Shown: in pieces, positions 53,873 to 61,388 of the stretch
How positions within the stretch are numbered: the first letter of the stretch is position 1
Layout of the letters: the number at the start of each line of letters is the position of its first letter
NCBI GenBank assembly: GCA_021821635.1
Contig: JAKACH010000002.1
Coordinates: 1-61,388, forward strand
Direction: 5' to 3'
From: Thermoplasmata archaeon
GTDB lineage: Archaea; Thermoplasmatota; Thermoplasmata; Thermoplasmatales; Thermoplasmataceae
Length of the DNA: 61,388 bases
Translations under genes and position numbers: made by a program
The notes under the pieces: generated by a model
The model's database searches: none
The model's input: the letters and a program-made list of their open reading frames with translations, nothing else
Told to the model about the DNA's origin: nothing

Positions 53873-54293
53873 TGCACCGATATCACAAGCTGACTTATGA
53901 TGTTTATTGACTTTCTAAAGAAGGTAAAGTGCAGCCCTTTTGAACACTGGCAATCAGGGGCAAATTTATGATACACATTTAAATATATAATTCAAACAAT
54001 TCAAATGCTTTCTGACAACTTCACTGATTCCCCTTTCGCAAATATGATCTATATAGGGCCAATACCTAAAAGCCCCAGTATGAGATGTCTGCACATCACA
54101 AAGGATTTCAACTGTCATCAAGCAATATGTAAAGAATGGGAAAATAATATATATTTATTTTATTAGATATAATTGCATTCACTGGAAAGAAGATGCGATC
54201 GCGGCCTTAACTTTGGCCATGGAAACTACCGCAATACCTCCTGCTGTTTGTTCGTCGTAAGCTGTCCAGCCGCAGCAAAGCTAGATCTTTGGA
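53873..54293. other. Intergenic region, 420 bp, no gene recognised
   Basis: The stretch holds AT-rich blocks (for example ttaaatatataattc near 53978-53992 and aataatatatatttattt near 54146-54163) that could act as promoter or terminator. A short minus-strand open frame (about 54285-54190, containing TAYDEQTAGGIAVVSMAKVK) has no proper start and no recognised homologue. No tRNA or other structured RNA was seen. Confidence 0.35.
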
Positions 54294-56957
54294 TTACTGG
54301 TTTGCCGCCCTCTCTGACTTGATACTGGCCCTGGCGGCGACAAGTATTGCAACAGGAATCCTGAATGGCGATGATGAAACATAGTCCAGGCCAATCTCGT
54401 GACAGAATTCAATGGTCTCGGGATCTCCGCCCTGTTCCCCGCATATACCTATCTCGAGGTCCTTCCTTGTCTTCCTGCCTCTTTCAACGCCGATTTTCAT
54501 CAACTCCCCCACGCCGTCCCTGTCAATTGTGTTGAAGGGATCGAATTCAATGATGTTCTGTTCAAGGTACTTTGAGATGAATTTTCCTTCCGCGTCATCC
54601 CTGCTGTATCCGTATGTCATCTGTGTTAGATCATTTGTGCCGAAGGAGAAGAAGTCTGCGTACTCTGCGATCTTGTCTGCAACTAGACATGATCTCGGAA
54701 CTTCTATCATGGTTCCTAACTTGTAATCGATCTTCTTCGGACCAAGGATTTCGTCTATCACCTTGACCAGCCTTTCCCTGATGATCTTGAGTTCGTTCGG
54801 GTGCCCTACAAGAGGAATCATTATTTCGGGAAGAAGCTCACGTCCTTCTGCGTCAACCTGTTTTGCAGCCTCCATTATCGCCCTGACCTGCATTTCATAT
54901 ATCTCTGGATATAGCAGGCCTATTCTGCATCCCCTGAAACCCAGCATGGGGTTGAATTCCTCTAGATTCTTAACAGTTTCAAGAAGCTTCTTTAGCTCGT
55001 CGATTTTTTCCCTCTTTCCTCCAAGAAGAGATCTTGTGTTCTGCAGGTTGTTGATCTCATTTATGAGGGATTCTTTGTCAGGAAGGAATTCATGCAGTGG
55101 AGGATCAAGTAGCCTAATTACCACTGGATATCCTTCCATCACCCTGAAGAATTCTACAAAGTCTGCAAGTTGCATTGGAAGAAGCTTGTTAAGATATTTC
55201 TGCCTCTCCGCAGTGGTAGTGCTGAGTATCATGCTTCTCACTATCGGGATTCGATCATTCCCGAGGAACATCCTCTCCGTTCTGGCCAGACCGATGCCTT
55301 CGGCTCCGTTTTCTCTTGCCAGCTTTGCCTCCTCAGGTGTGTTGGCATTCGCCTTGACACCAAGTTTCCTGTACCTGTTACACCATGTCAGTATCGTATC
55401 GAGATCTTCGGATGACTTGGCGCTCTCGAGCTCTATACTGCCCTTGTAAACAGTCCCGGTTGTTCCATCCACGCTGATAGTGTCGCCTTCCTTTAAGCTG
55501 AAATTCCTTGCCTTAAGAACACCTGACTTGGTATCAACGGTTATCTCCTCGGCGCCCACAACTGCCGGCTTTCCCATTGCTCTCGCCACTACTGCAGCGT
55601 GTGAAGTCATTCCCCCTTTCTGTGTGAGGAAACCCTGGGAAAGAGACATTCCCCTGACATCATCAGCAGTGGTTTCTGGCCGAACCAGGATCAGTTTCTT
55701 GCCCTCTTTTGCAAGTTCAACCGCCCTTGATGAAGAGAAGACAACAGTACCTATAGCAGCACCAGGAGACGCAGCAAGACCTTTGGCGAGCTCCACTTCC
55801 TTACCCGTCTTCTTTAGCTGGGGATGGAGTATGGAATCCAGTATTTCTGGGCCTATACGCATTATCGCGGTCTTCTCGTCAATCTTCTTCTCCTTGACGA
55901 GGTCTACGGCGATCTTGAGGGCAGCCCTTGCACTTCTCTTTCCGACTCTTACCTGCAGCATATAGAGCTTCCCCTGTTCTATTGTGAACTCAATGTCAAG
56001 CATATCCCTGTAATGATCCTCCAGTATCCCGATGAACTTTATCAGGTCCGCGTATGCCCCAGGTATCTCCTTCTCGAGATCAGCAATCGACCTCGGCGTC
56101 CTTGACCCCGAGACAACATCTTCGCCCTGAGCGTTTGTCAGGTATTCAGCGAATAGCTTATTCTCGCCAGTATTTGGGTCCCTTGTGAATGCGACTCCTG
56201 TTGCCGAGTCATTTCCCATGTTCCCGAAAATCATCGCCACTACGTTGACAGCGGTTCCCATCTCATCGGATATCCTGTTTATTTCCCTGTAGGCTTTTGC
56301 CCTTTCGGAGTTCCACGACTTGAAGACGGCCTCTATTGCAATCTGAAGTTGCTGGTTTGGGTCCTGCGGGAATTCCTTTCCCCGTTTCTTATAAATATCC
56401 AGGTACGTGGATATCAGTTCACGAAGGTTTTCCTCTGTAAGATCAACGTCGCTTTTCCGAGAATACTTGCTCTTCAAGGCAGTGAGTGCATCCTCGAAAT
56501 CCTCGTGATGAATGCCTAAAACAACTGTGCCATACATCTGCAAAAGGCGTCTGTATGAATCGAGAGCAAATCTTGTATTTCCTGTCAGCTTGGCTAAACC
56601 CTGTACGGTGCTGTCGTTAAGGCCGACATTAAGAATGGTGTCCATCATACCCGGCATGCTTATTGGAGCCCCAGATCGGACCGAGACCAGAAGAGGATTT
56701 CCTGCGTCGCCGAATTTCCTTCCGGTGCGCGTCTCTAACTTCTTAAGTGCCTTCATGGCCTGGTCTAACATGCCCTCCGGGAACGCTGATTGCTTCATGT
56801 AGCGCCTGCAGGCGTCAGTGGTGATTGTGAAGCCGGGTGGAACAGTCAGCCCAAGATTCAACATTTCAGAGAGACCGGCGCCCTTTCCTCCGAGGAGATC
56901 AACCATCTTCTGGCTGCCTTCCTCGAACATATAGACAAATTTTGCGTTTTCTGGCAT
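54294..56957 (-). CDS. ppdK: Pyruvate, phosphate dikinase
   Basis: The 887-residue enzyme interconverts pyruvate, ATP and Pi with PEP, AMP and PPi. The N-terminal ATP-grasp part has LLGGKGAGLSEMLNLGLTVP and SVRSGAPISMPGMMDTILN. The phosphohistidine domain has TQKGGMTSHAAVVARAMGKP with the catalytic His. The C-terminal PEP barrel ends with GICGEQGGDPETIEFCHEIG and its catalytic Cys nearby. PPi made in gluconeogenic precursor reactions or used here links it to the two pyrophosphatases. Length and motifs are complete. Confidence 0.96.
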   Translation of the reverse strand: MPENAKFVYMFEEGSQKMVDLLGGKGAGLSEMLNLGLTVPPGFTITTDACRRYMKQSAFPEGMLDQAMKALKKLETRTGRKFGDAGNPLLVSVRSGAPISMPGMMDTILNVGLNDSTVQGLAKLTGNTRFALDSYRRLLQMYGTVVLGIHHEDFEDALTALKSKYSRKSDVDLTEENLRELISTYLDIYKKRGKEFPQDPNQQLQIAIEAVFKSWNSERAKAYREINRISDEMGTAVNVVAMIFGNMGNDSATGVAFTRDPNTGENKLFAEYLTNAQGEDVVSGSRTPRSIADLEKEIPGAYADLIKFIGILEDHYRDMLDIEFTIEQGKLYMLQVRVGKRSARAALKIAVDLVKEKKIDEKTAIMRIGPEILDSILHPQLKKTGKEVELAKGLAASPGAAIGTVVFSSSRAVELAKEGKKLILVRPETTADDVRGMSLSQGFLTQKGGMTSHAAVVARAMGKPAVVGAEEITVDTKSGVLKARNFSLKEGDTISVDGTTGTVYKGSIELESAKSSEDLDTILTWCNRYRKLGVKANANTPEEAKLARENGAEGIGLARTERMFLGNDRIPIVRSMILSTTTAERQKYLNKLLPMQLADFVEFFRVMEGYPVVIRLLDPPLHEFLPDKESLINEINNLQNTRSLLGGKREKIDELKKLLETVKNLEEFNPMLGFRGCRIGLLYPEIYEMQVRAIMEAAKQVDAEGRELLPEIMIPLVGHPNELKIIRERLVKVIDEILGPKKIDYKLGTMIEVPRSCLVADKIAEYADFFSFGTNDLTQMTYGYSRDDAEGKFISKYLEQNIIEFDPFNTIDRDGVGELMKIGVERGRKTRKDLEIGICGEQGGDPETIEFCHEIGLDYVSSSPFRIPVAILVAARASIKSERAANQ

Positions 56958-57059
56958 ACGTAATTATTGTGGGCTATAAATAATCCTTTTGCCATTGGCA
57001 TAAGTCACGAAGAATAGTTTCGGAAACAATATCTGCAATGCTGTTATGCAGGTTCCAGA

Positions 57060-57770
57060 ATGGAAAGGCTCGCATTCAAGTCGTCAAAGGGCAATGTTTC
57101 ATATCTCTACCGTCCCGGAAAGATTCCCTTCATATTTTTGCATGGACTTGGAGGAACGGGAAACACATGGCTCAAGCTTACAGGCCTACTTGATGACAGG
57201 TTTGCCCTGTATTTTCCGGATCTACTATGCCAGGGGAGGTCAGATATCATAGACGAGGGCTGCACAATAGCTGATCAGTGCAGCATGCTGAATGAATTCA
57301 TTATGTCGCTTGGATGCAGCACGTTCGGCCTTGTAGGGAATTCGTACGGAGGGTGGATTTCCCTTAGATATGCCCTGCAATATGATCCCGGGCCGGAATA
57401 CCTGGTATTGATAGATTCGGCAGGTCTGAATCCATCTGTGGGGGAAGGCGACCCGGATATGTCGGAAGCATTCCTGGAAAGGGTGATGATGATGAGCAGG
57501 TACAACAAGCGTGATGCAATTAAGAAAATGCTTGAGAATAACTCCAGACCCGATGAGAGAATCAGCTTATCCGATCTGCGCAGAATAAGAAGCAAGACAT
57601 TGATAATCTGGGGTGAGCTTGATTCAATGATTCCGCTAAGCTATGGCAGAATGATGCATGAGAATATAGGAGGAAGCGTCTTTCATATAGTAAGGGAAGC
57701 GGGACATGTGCCGCAGACAGAGCATTATAAGGAAGTGGCGTCGCAGATTATGTCATTTGTTCCCGATTGA
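57060..57770 (+). CDS. Alpha/beta hydrolase
   Basis: The 236-residue protein has the alpha/beta hydrolase landmarks: oxyanion motif FIFLHGLGGTGNTW, nucleophile serine in LVGNSYGGWISL, acid residue in IIWGELDSMIPLSYG and the histidine in REAGHVPQTEHY. It is probably a cytoplasmic esterase or C-C hydrolase. The substrate cannot be read. The end overlaps the convergent nitrilase gene by 18 bp. Confidence 0.85.
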   Translation: MERLAFKSSKGNVSYLYRPGKIPFIFLHGLGGTGNTWLKLTGLLDDRFALYFPDLLCQGRSDIIDEGCTIADQCSMLNEFIMSLGCSTFGLVGNSYGGWISLRYALQYDPGPEYLVLIDSAGLNPSVGEGDPDMSEAFLERVMMMSRYNKRDAIKKMLENNSRPDERISLSDLRRIRSKTLIIWGELDSMIPLSYGRMMHENIGGSVFHIVREAGHVPQTEHYKEVASQIMSFVPD

Positions 57771-58508
57771 GTATATTCCAGGGTCTTCGTTCATCCTCTT
57801 CTCGATCATTGGAATTGTCTTCTCCATGTCAAGTGTATATGAAAGTATTGATCCGGAAGCCCTGACCTTCCTTATCATGACGCCTCCTTCCTCTTCTTCA
57901 AGTAAAGTACCGACAGATCCTCCATTCAGCGGCGGGCTGGATGAGTTAACGGATATGACTGGAATCCTGCTTTCCAGGGATCTTCCTGTCACGTATATGT
58001 GCCACATATCGTGGAACCGTTCACGTATAAGCGACGGGTTGATGAGAAGCCTCGCCCCTTTTCTGATTGCGACCTTTGTGTAATAAGGAAAGTCGAGGTC
58101 GTAGCAGACAGCCACGCTGAACCGGATGCCTGATCCATTGAATACTTCTATTTGCTCTCCCGGAGAGAATTCATTCTTCTCTACGCGGTAAAGAGAAATT
58201 TTGTCAGACCAGCCGATGATCTTTCCTTCGCTTATCACAGGAGCGGAATTGTAAAGCTTTCCATTACGAGATATGCCTAGGCTCCCGGCAACTATGGTGC
58301 AGCCATGCCTCCCGGAAAGGTCACAGAACATGTCCATAATTTCATCCAGGAGATCGCTATTTTCATCATAACGCTGCATTATCCACTTTTCTGGAAGAAC
58401 GACGAAGTCTGGTTTTTCCTTTGCAATGAACGGCGAGATCCTGTGTCTTATGAGATCCCGGGCCTCATCATGACTGGATAGGGCCATTTCCATTCCTGCA
58501 ATCCTCAT
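57753..58508 (-). CDS. Carbon-nitrogen hydrolase (nitrilase superfamily)
   Basis: The protein has the nitrilase triad: Glu in FVVLPEKWIMQ, Lys in IIGWSDKISLYR and Cys in FSVAVCYDLDFPYY. Members hydrolyse amides such as omega-amidase or carbamoyl substrates. The open frame extends to 58586, overlapping the upstream gene. ATG 58508 (MRIAGMEMALSSHDEA) gives the usual start of the fold and lies 20 bp after the CoaBC stop. The natural substrate is unknown. Confidence 0.85.
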   Translation of the reverse strand: MRIAGMEMALSSHDEARDLIRHRISPFIAKEKPDFVVLPEKWIMQRYDENSDLLDEIMDMFCDLSGRHGCTIVAGSLGISRNGKLYNSAPVISEGKIIGWSDKISLYRVEKNEFSPGEQIEVFNGSGIRFSVAVCYDLDFPYYTKVAIRKGARLLINPSLIRERFHDMWHIYVTGRSLESRIPVISVNSSSPPLNGGSVGTLLEEEEGGVMIRKVRASGSILSYTLDMEKTIPMIEKRMNEDPGIYSIGNK

Positions 58509-58527
58509 TTCGTCCAGGCTCAAAAGC

Positions 58528-59706
58528 TCACTCCCCGGCAACATGCAAGATGAGCCGCCAGGTAGCATCTTCTTTCCCATTGGCAATTATGTCCTGTTTC
58601 CCGTCCTTGCCGAACACCTGGTATTCTGCTGTGTTGTCCCCGAATGTCCGTCCCTCCGGCCTGATCTCATTCAAGACGATGTATTCCTCCTTGCTGGCCG
58701 GGTTCACTAATTTCCTTCCATTATGATCAAGCTTGAATGAAACCAGTGTGCCGCCATGCACGTCTCTGATAGTATCAAGAAGTTTCTTCCTTGGCTTCAG
58801 GGTGATTGAGAGTTCCTTGACGCTCTCTATTTTCCTGCTTTGCCTGGTAACCGAGAAGTCAGAGAGAGCGGCCGGGACAAAAACAATGTCGTAGGTATCA
58901 GATTTCAGTTCAGCCTTTGTCTCCCTGTAGAAGTCGTCAGTTGAATCAGCCGGTATGTGGTTGATGTACGGGGGGAGTGGCTGGCTTGTGTTTCCTATAA
59001 GCGTTACATGAGACGCGCCAAGTCTGTAAAGGTTTCTTGCAAGCCAGTATCCTGTAGTACCCGTGGATCTGTTGCTTATGACCCTGACAGGATCAAGTGA
59101 TTCCTCGCTTCTTCCAGATATAACCAGTGCTTTTTTACCTTCCATGTTGCTATGGTTCAAGGATCTGTATATCTCATCAATTATGCTTATGTTTTCGGAA
59201 ATTTTCGCCTTTTCTTCCTCTATCCTGGGAGATACGAACCTGACTCCAAGGGAGCTGAGCCTGCGGATGTTGTCCACCATGACAGGATTTCTAAGCATAT
59301 CTTCGTGCATTGCTGGAGCCACGATTACCGGTACACCATGGCCAAATGCATACGCGAACATTAGCGATGGTATTTCATCCGATATCCCTGTGGCCATTTT
59401 ACCAAGTATATTGTATGTGGCTGGCGCAATGACAAGAACAGTATTCCCTGGATCGCTGAAAAGGGAGATGTGTTCGACCCTGCCCGTTATACCTGTTACA
59501 GGATCGTTTCCTGAAGCCCACAAGAATATCTCCGGGCTGATCAGTTTCTGGGATGCATCGCTCATCGCGCATGTGACAGATGCTCCAAGCTTTACGAGAT
59601 CCCTGACAAGATCCGGGACCCGATAGATCGATATGCTGGCAGTTACGCCGACAACTACTTTCTTGCCTTCAAGTCTTCTGAAAGGTTCCTGACATTTATT
59701 GCACAT
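58528..59706 (-). CDS. coaBC: Bifunctional CoaBC (phosphopantothenoylcysteine synthetase/decarboxylase)
   Basis: The enzyme makes 4'-phosphopantetheine in coenzyme A synthesis. The N-terminal flavoprotein part (about 14-175) has VVVGVTASISIYRVPDLVRD, VIAPATYNILGKMATGISD and the VIVAPAMHEDMLRNP loop. The C-terminal synthetase part has LVISGRSEESLDPVRVISNRS and FVPAALSDFSV. The active-site His of the CoaC half falls in the VEHISLF region. ATG 59706 (MCNKCQEPFRRL) is taken, as the longer frame would overlap the thioesterase gene. The N-terminal CNKC pair is unusual. Confidence 0.92.
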   Translation of the reverse strand: MCNKCQEPFRRLEGKKVVVGVTASISIYRVPDLVRDLVKLGASVTCAMSDASQKLISPEIFLWASGNDPVTGITGRVEHISLFSDPGNTVLVIAPATYNILGKMATGISDEIPSLMFAYAFGHGVPVIVAPAMHEDMLRNPVMVDNIRRLSSLGVRFVSPRIEEEKAKISENISIIDEIYRSLNHSNMEGKKALVISGRSEESLDPVRVISNRSTGTTGYWLARNLYRLGASHVTLIGNTSQPLPPYINHIPADSTDDFYRETKAELKSDTYDIVFVPAALSDFSVTRQSRKIESVKELSITLKPRKKLLDTIRDVHGGTLVSFKLDHNGRKLVNPASKEEYIVLNEIRPEGRTFGDNTAEYQVFGKDGKQDIIANGKEDATWRLILHVAGE

Positions 59707-59714
59707 TGAACATA

Positions 59715-60116
59715 TCACCGATATATGAACCAGGTACCAAGTGCTGACGAACATAATACATGATCGCTGTCATAAAGATCTATGCGAACATGAGCAAGTG
59801 TCTTCCCTCTTTTTATTAACTTAGCTTCAACGGTGACCGGCCCTTTCGCGACAGCCGAGATGAATTCTATGGAAAGGTTTGTCGTAACCTCGTTAATCAC
59901 CGATTCGTCGTTCATTACGACAAGTCCTCCTGCAAAGTCCATTATTGTTGCAATTGCTCCTCCATTCATAATGCCTCCAATCCTAAGCAGATTATCTGTG
60001 AGTTCCACCACAATATGGACGGATTCTGGCTTTATCGTACTGCTCAGCAAGGTGAAGGATCTCAGGAAGCCATCTGTTTTCAGCACAGATGAAACAAGAT
60101 CGTGATCAAGTCGCAT
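59715..60116 (-). CDS. Hotdog-fold thioesterase, PaaI-like
   Basis: The 133-residue protein fits the PaaI/acyl-CoA thioesterase group: GGIMNGGAIATIMDFAGGLV is the helix with the catalytic Asp region, followed by VTTNLSIEFISAVAKGPVTVEAKLI. In the first motif Asn replaces the common His of HGG. It ends 8 bp before coaBC on the same strand, so the two CoA-related genes may be co-expressed. The substrate is unknown. Confidence 0.85.
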   Translation of the reverse strand: MRLDHDLVSSVLKTDGFLRSFTLLSSTIKPESVHIVVELTDNLLRIGGIMNGGAIATIMDFAGGLVVMNDESVINEVTTNLSIEFISAVAKGPVTVEAKLIKRGKTLAHVRIDLYDSDHVLCSSALGTWFIYR

Positions 60117-60156
60117 CTTTCCATGAGGTTTGCCGGATATATCAGTAATTCGGTAT

Positions 60157-61380
60157 TCATAGCCCTTTTTCTCTCAGACCCGTTTTTCTTCTTTCATTTA
60201 AGGCGTACGCAGATATCATCAGAACAGAGGTTATGACCTGAACGCTTCCAAGAACTATCCACATAAGATAGTAAGAACCTGTGGAGTCTCGTATATAACC
60301 CGACACCGGTGCTCCTATAATAGTTCCAAGACCGAGGGTTATGAGTGCCACTCCGCTGTAAAGCCCAATCCTGCCCTTCCCGGCCATTTCTGAGACTGCG
60401 GTGACGAATGTACTGTTCCAGCCAGCTGCATTCATACCCAAAATGACAGAGTATGGAAGAAGAAATAAGATCTGAACGGGAACCTGCGAGAGCATTATGA
60501 AAAGAAAGCCGGAGAGAAACATTATCAAAGAGGTGGCATGCCAACGCGATCCTTTGTGTATTCTATAACCCACTCTTGCCCAGAATATCCTCCCAATTAT
60601 GGCGCCAATCAGAAATGATCCCAGGAGTGTTTCCGCATAATACAGCGGAAAGCCTTTTCCCTCGAAATATAACACGTAGAAAGTGAGGCCAGTCTGCTGC
60701 CCCCATGAAAGCACTGTGCTGAAGGCACTGTATGTCAGGAGCCTGCGATCCTTAGCTGCAGAAAGCAGGTCGGATAAGTATTTCCTGATGCTGAATTCAC
60801 TAGGTGGTTTTGATCTGCTCCTCACTGCAACTGCAATGACTACTGATGTGGCAAAGAGGACCAAGAAAGGCGACCTGATTCCAAATGTTATTGCAACAAG
60901 CGGAAGTATTATGACTGAAGCAATTGAGCCGATTGGTACTCCTGTCTGTTTAATTCCCATGCGTCCAATGTGATAAGGGTAATACTCTTCCATTATCAGA
61001 GAATTGGTCGCAGGGGTTATATTCCCATATCCAAAGCCGATCAGGAAAAAACCTGAAAGAAGAACAGGATAGGTCGTGGAAAACGCGCACACCAGGGAAC
61101 CACTGGCTATAAACATGAATGAGATCCTTAATGCAGTCCGGTTTCCAAGCCGATCCACGAAGTAGCCGGATAGAAATGAAACCGCAAGTGATCCTATGAA
61201 TATCGTACTGGTAATAAGGCCGACTTCTTCTGAAGTCAGGAGATATGCATTTTTGATTGCAGAGGATAACGGTGAATAGGCAGAATTCGCAAAGTTTCCT
61301 ATCGCCATATATAGTAGAGATTGTATGGCTATTGGCATCTTGGATCTAGCCTGTTCCTTTAAAGATCCTGACATTTGCAC
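60157..61380 (-). CDS. Major facilitator superfamily transporter
   Basis: The 407-residue protein has about 12 membrane helices, the MFS loop SGYFVDRLGNRTALRISF after helix 2, and GFGYGNITPATNSLIMEE in helix 4. The substrate is not readable. It is on the minus strand, 40 bp upstream of the thioesterase gene. The start ATG 61380 is 8 bp from the right edge, so upstream control cannot be seen. MPIAIQSLLYMAIG (14 codons in) is an alternative start. Confidence 0.85.
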   Translation of the reverse strand: MQMSGSLKEQARSKMPIAIQSLLYMAIGNFANSAYSPLSSAIKNAYLLTSEEVGLITSTIFIGSLAVSFLSGYFVDRLGNRTALRISFMFIASGSLVCAFSTTYPVLLSGFFLIGFGYGNITPATNSLIMEEYYPYHIGRMGIKQTGVPIGSIASVIILPLVAITFGIRSPFLVLFATSVVIAVAVRSRSKPPSEFSIRKYLSDLLSAAKDRRLLTYSAFSTVLSWGQQTGLTFYVLYFEGKGFPLYYAETLLGSFLIGAIIGRIFWARVGYRIHKGSRWHATSLIMFLSGFLFIMLSQVPVQILFLLPYSVILGMNAAGWNSTFVTAVSEMAGKGRIGLYSGVALITLGLGTIIGAPVSGYIRDSTGSYYLMWIVLGSVQVITSVLMISAYALNERRKTGLREKGL

Positions 61381-61388
61381 TAAAAGTA

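Noticed and set aside
54190-54285. Minus-strand open frame with TAYDEQTAGGIAVVSMAKVK, possible small protein
   Set aside because: It has no usable start codon before the last 13 codons and no recognised homologue; too weak to call.
58528-59706. Flavoprotein considered as UbiX partner for UbiD
   Set aside because: It carries the CoaB synthetase half fused to the flavoprotein half, so it is CoaBC rather than the prenyl-FMN transferase UbiX.
1-61388. CRISPR array, tRNA, rRNA or replication origin
   Set aside because: No regularly spaced repeats, no tRNA-like T-loop with matching arms, no rRNA-like stretch and no Cdc6 gene were seen by eye; a covariance-model search would be needed to exclude small RNAs fully.

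Overview
The window looks like a chromosomal segment of a thermoacidophilic euryarchaeon of the order Thermoplasmatales. The markers seen are a thermosome (group II chaperonin), the small subunit of DNA polymerase D, archaeal SRP54 and FtsY, prefoldin alpha, a geranylgeranyl reductase with its ferredoxin, SDR-type threonine dehydrogenase, a type IV uracil-DNA glycosylase, a Tfx-family regulator and a prokaryotic GH15 glucoamylase. A cell-surface protein carries the ETGLPSGTTW-type repeats common in Thermoplasmatales. Several genes seem leaderless, with a TATA-like box 25-30 bp before the start codon. Genes are dense, in short operons, and mostly housekeeping. No tRNA, rRNA, CRISPR array, replication origin or intact mobile element was recognised.

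Layout. 0-4.6 kb: a decayed IS256-type transposase, a secreted ice-binding-like (DUF3494) protein, a gene-poor stretch, then an unknown winged-helix protein and an unknown membrane protein. 4.7-9.7 kb: SRP54, geranylgeranyl reductase plus ferredoxin, a second reductase-like flavoprotein, and an HxlR regulator whose start codon lies in a palindrome. 9.9-11.6 kb: arsC-arsB. 11.6-17.6 kb: nth-kbl, divergent tdh-mqnA-like, guaB and UDG. 17.7-21.6 kb: glucoamylase and PolD small subunit. 21.6-26.5 kb: the most notable locus, a zinc-ribbon/FHA protein, a polytopic membrane Ser/Thr kinase and a PP2C phosphatase packed head to tail, followed by two unknown small genes. 26.6-32 kb: MarC, UDP-sulfoquinovose synthase with a UDP-sugar pyrophosphorylase, and pgk-prefoldin-ftsY. 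32-35.6 kb: an XRE-type regulator and a Tfx-family regulator divergent from a molybdate/tungstate-type ABC transporter, with a perfect 18-bp palindrome between them. 35.6-42.2 kb: epimerase, flavin reductase, radical SAM protein, DUF3311 plus SSS symporter, and FAD glycerol-3-phosphate dehydrogenase. 42.2-51.6 kb: thermosome, soluble and membrane pyrophosphatases, a CPA2 antiporter, a GHMP kinase and an MFS transporter. 51.6-61.4 kb: UbiA and UbiD, pyruvate phosphate dikinase, two hydrolases, CoaBC, a hotdog thioesterase and an MFS transporter at the edge.

How they work together. Isoprenoid lipid metabolism is covered by the GGR/ferredoxin pair, with a GHMP kinase that might belong to the Thermoplasma-type mevalonate route. 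Quinone synthesis is suggested by the MqnA-like protein with UbiA and UbiD. Energy and pH balance involve membrane PPase, soluble PPase and antiporter; PPDK and PGK are central-carbon enzymes. Surface glycan synthesis is suggested by UDP-glucose pyrophosphorylase plus UDP-sulfoquinovose synthase. The FHA/kinase/PP2C operon looks like a self-contained reversible phosphorylation circuit with a membrane input.

Two transporters (antiporter near 48.1 kb, MFS near 50.4 kb) encode a clear first membrane helix upstream of any in-frame ATG, GTG or TTG. They either start at a non-canonical codon such as ATT or carry frameshifts.
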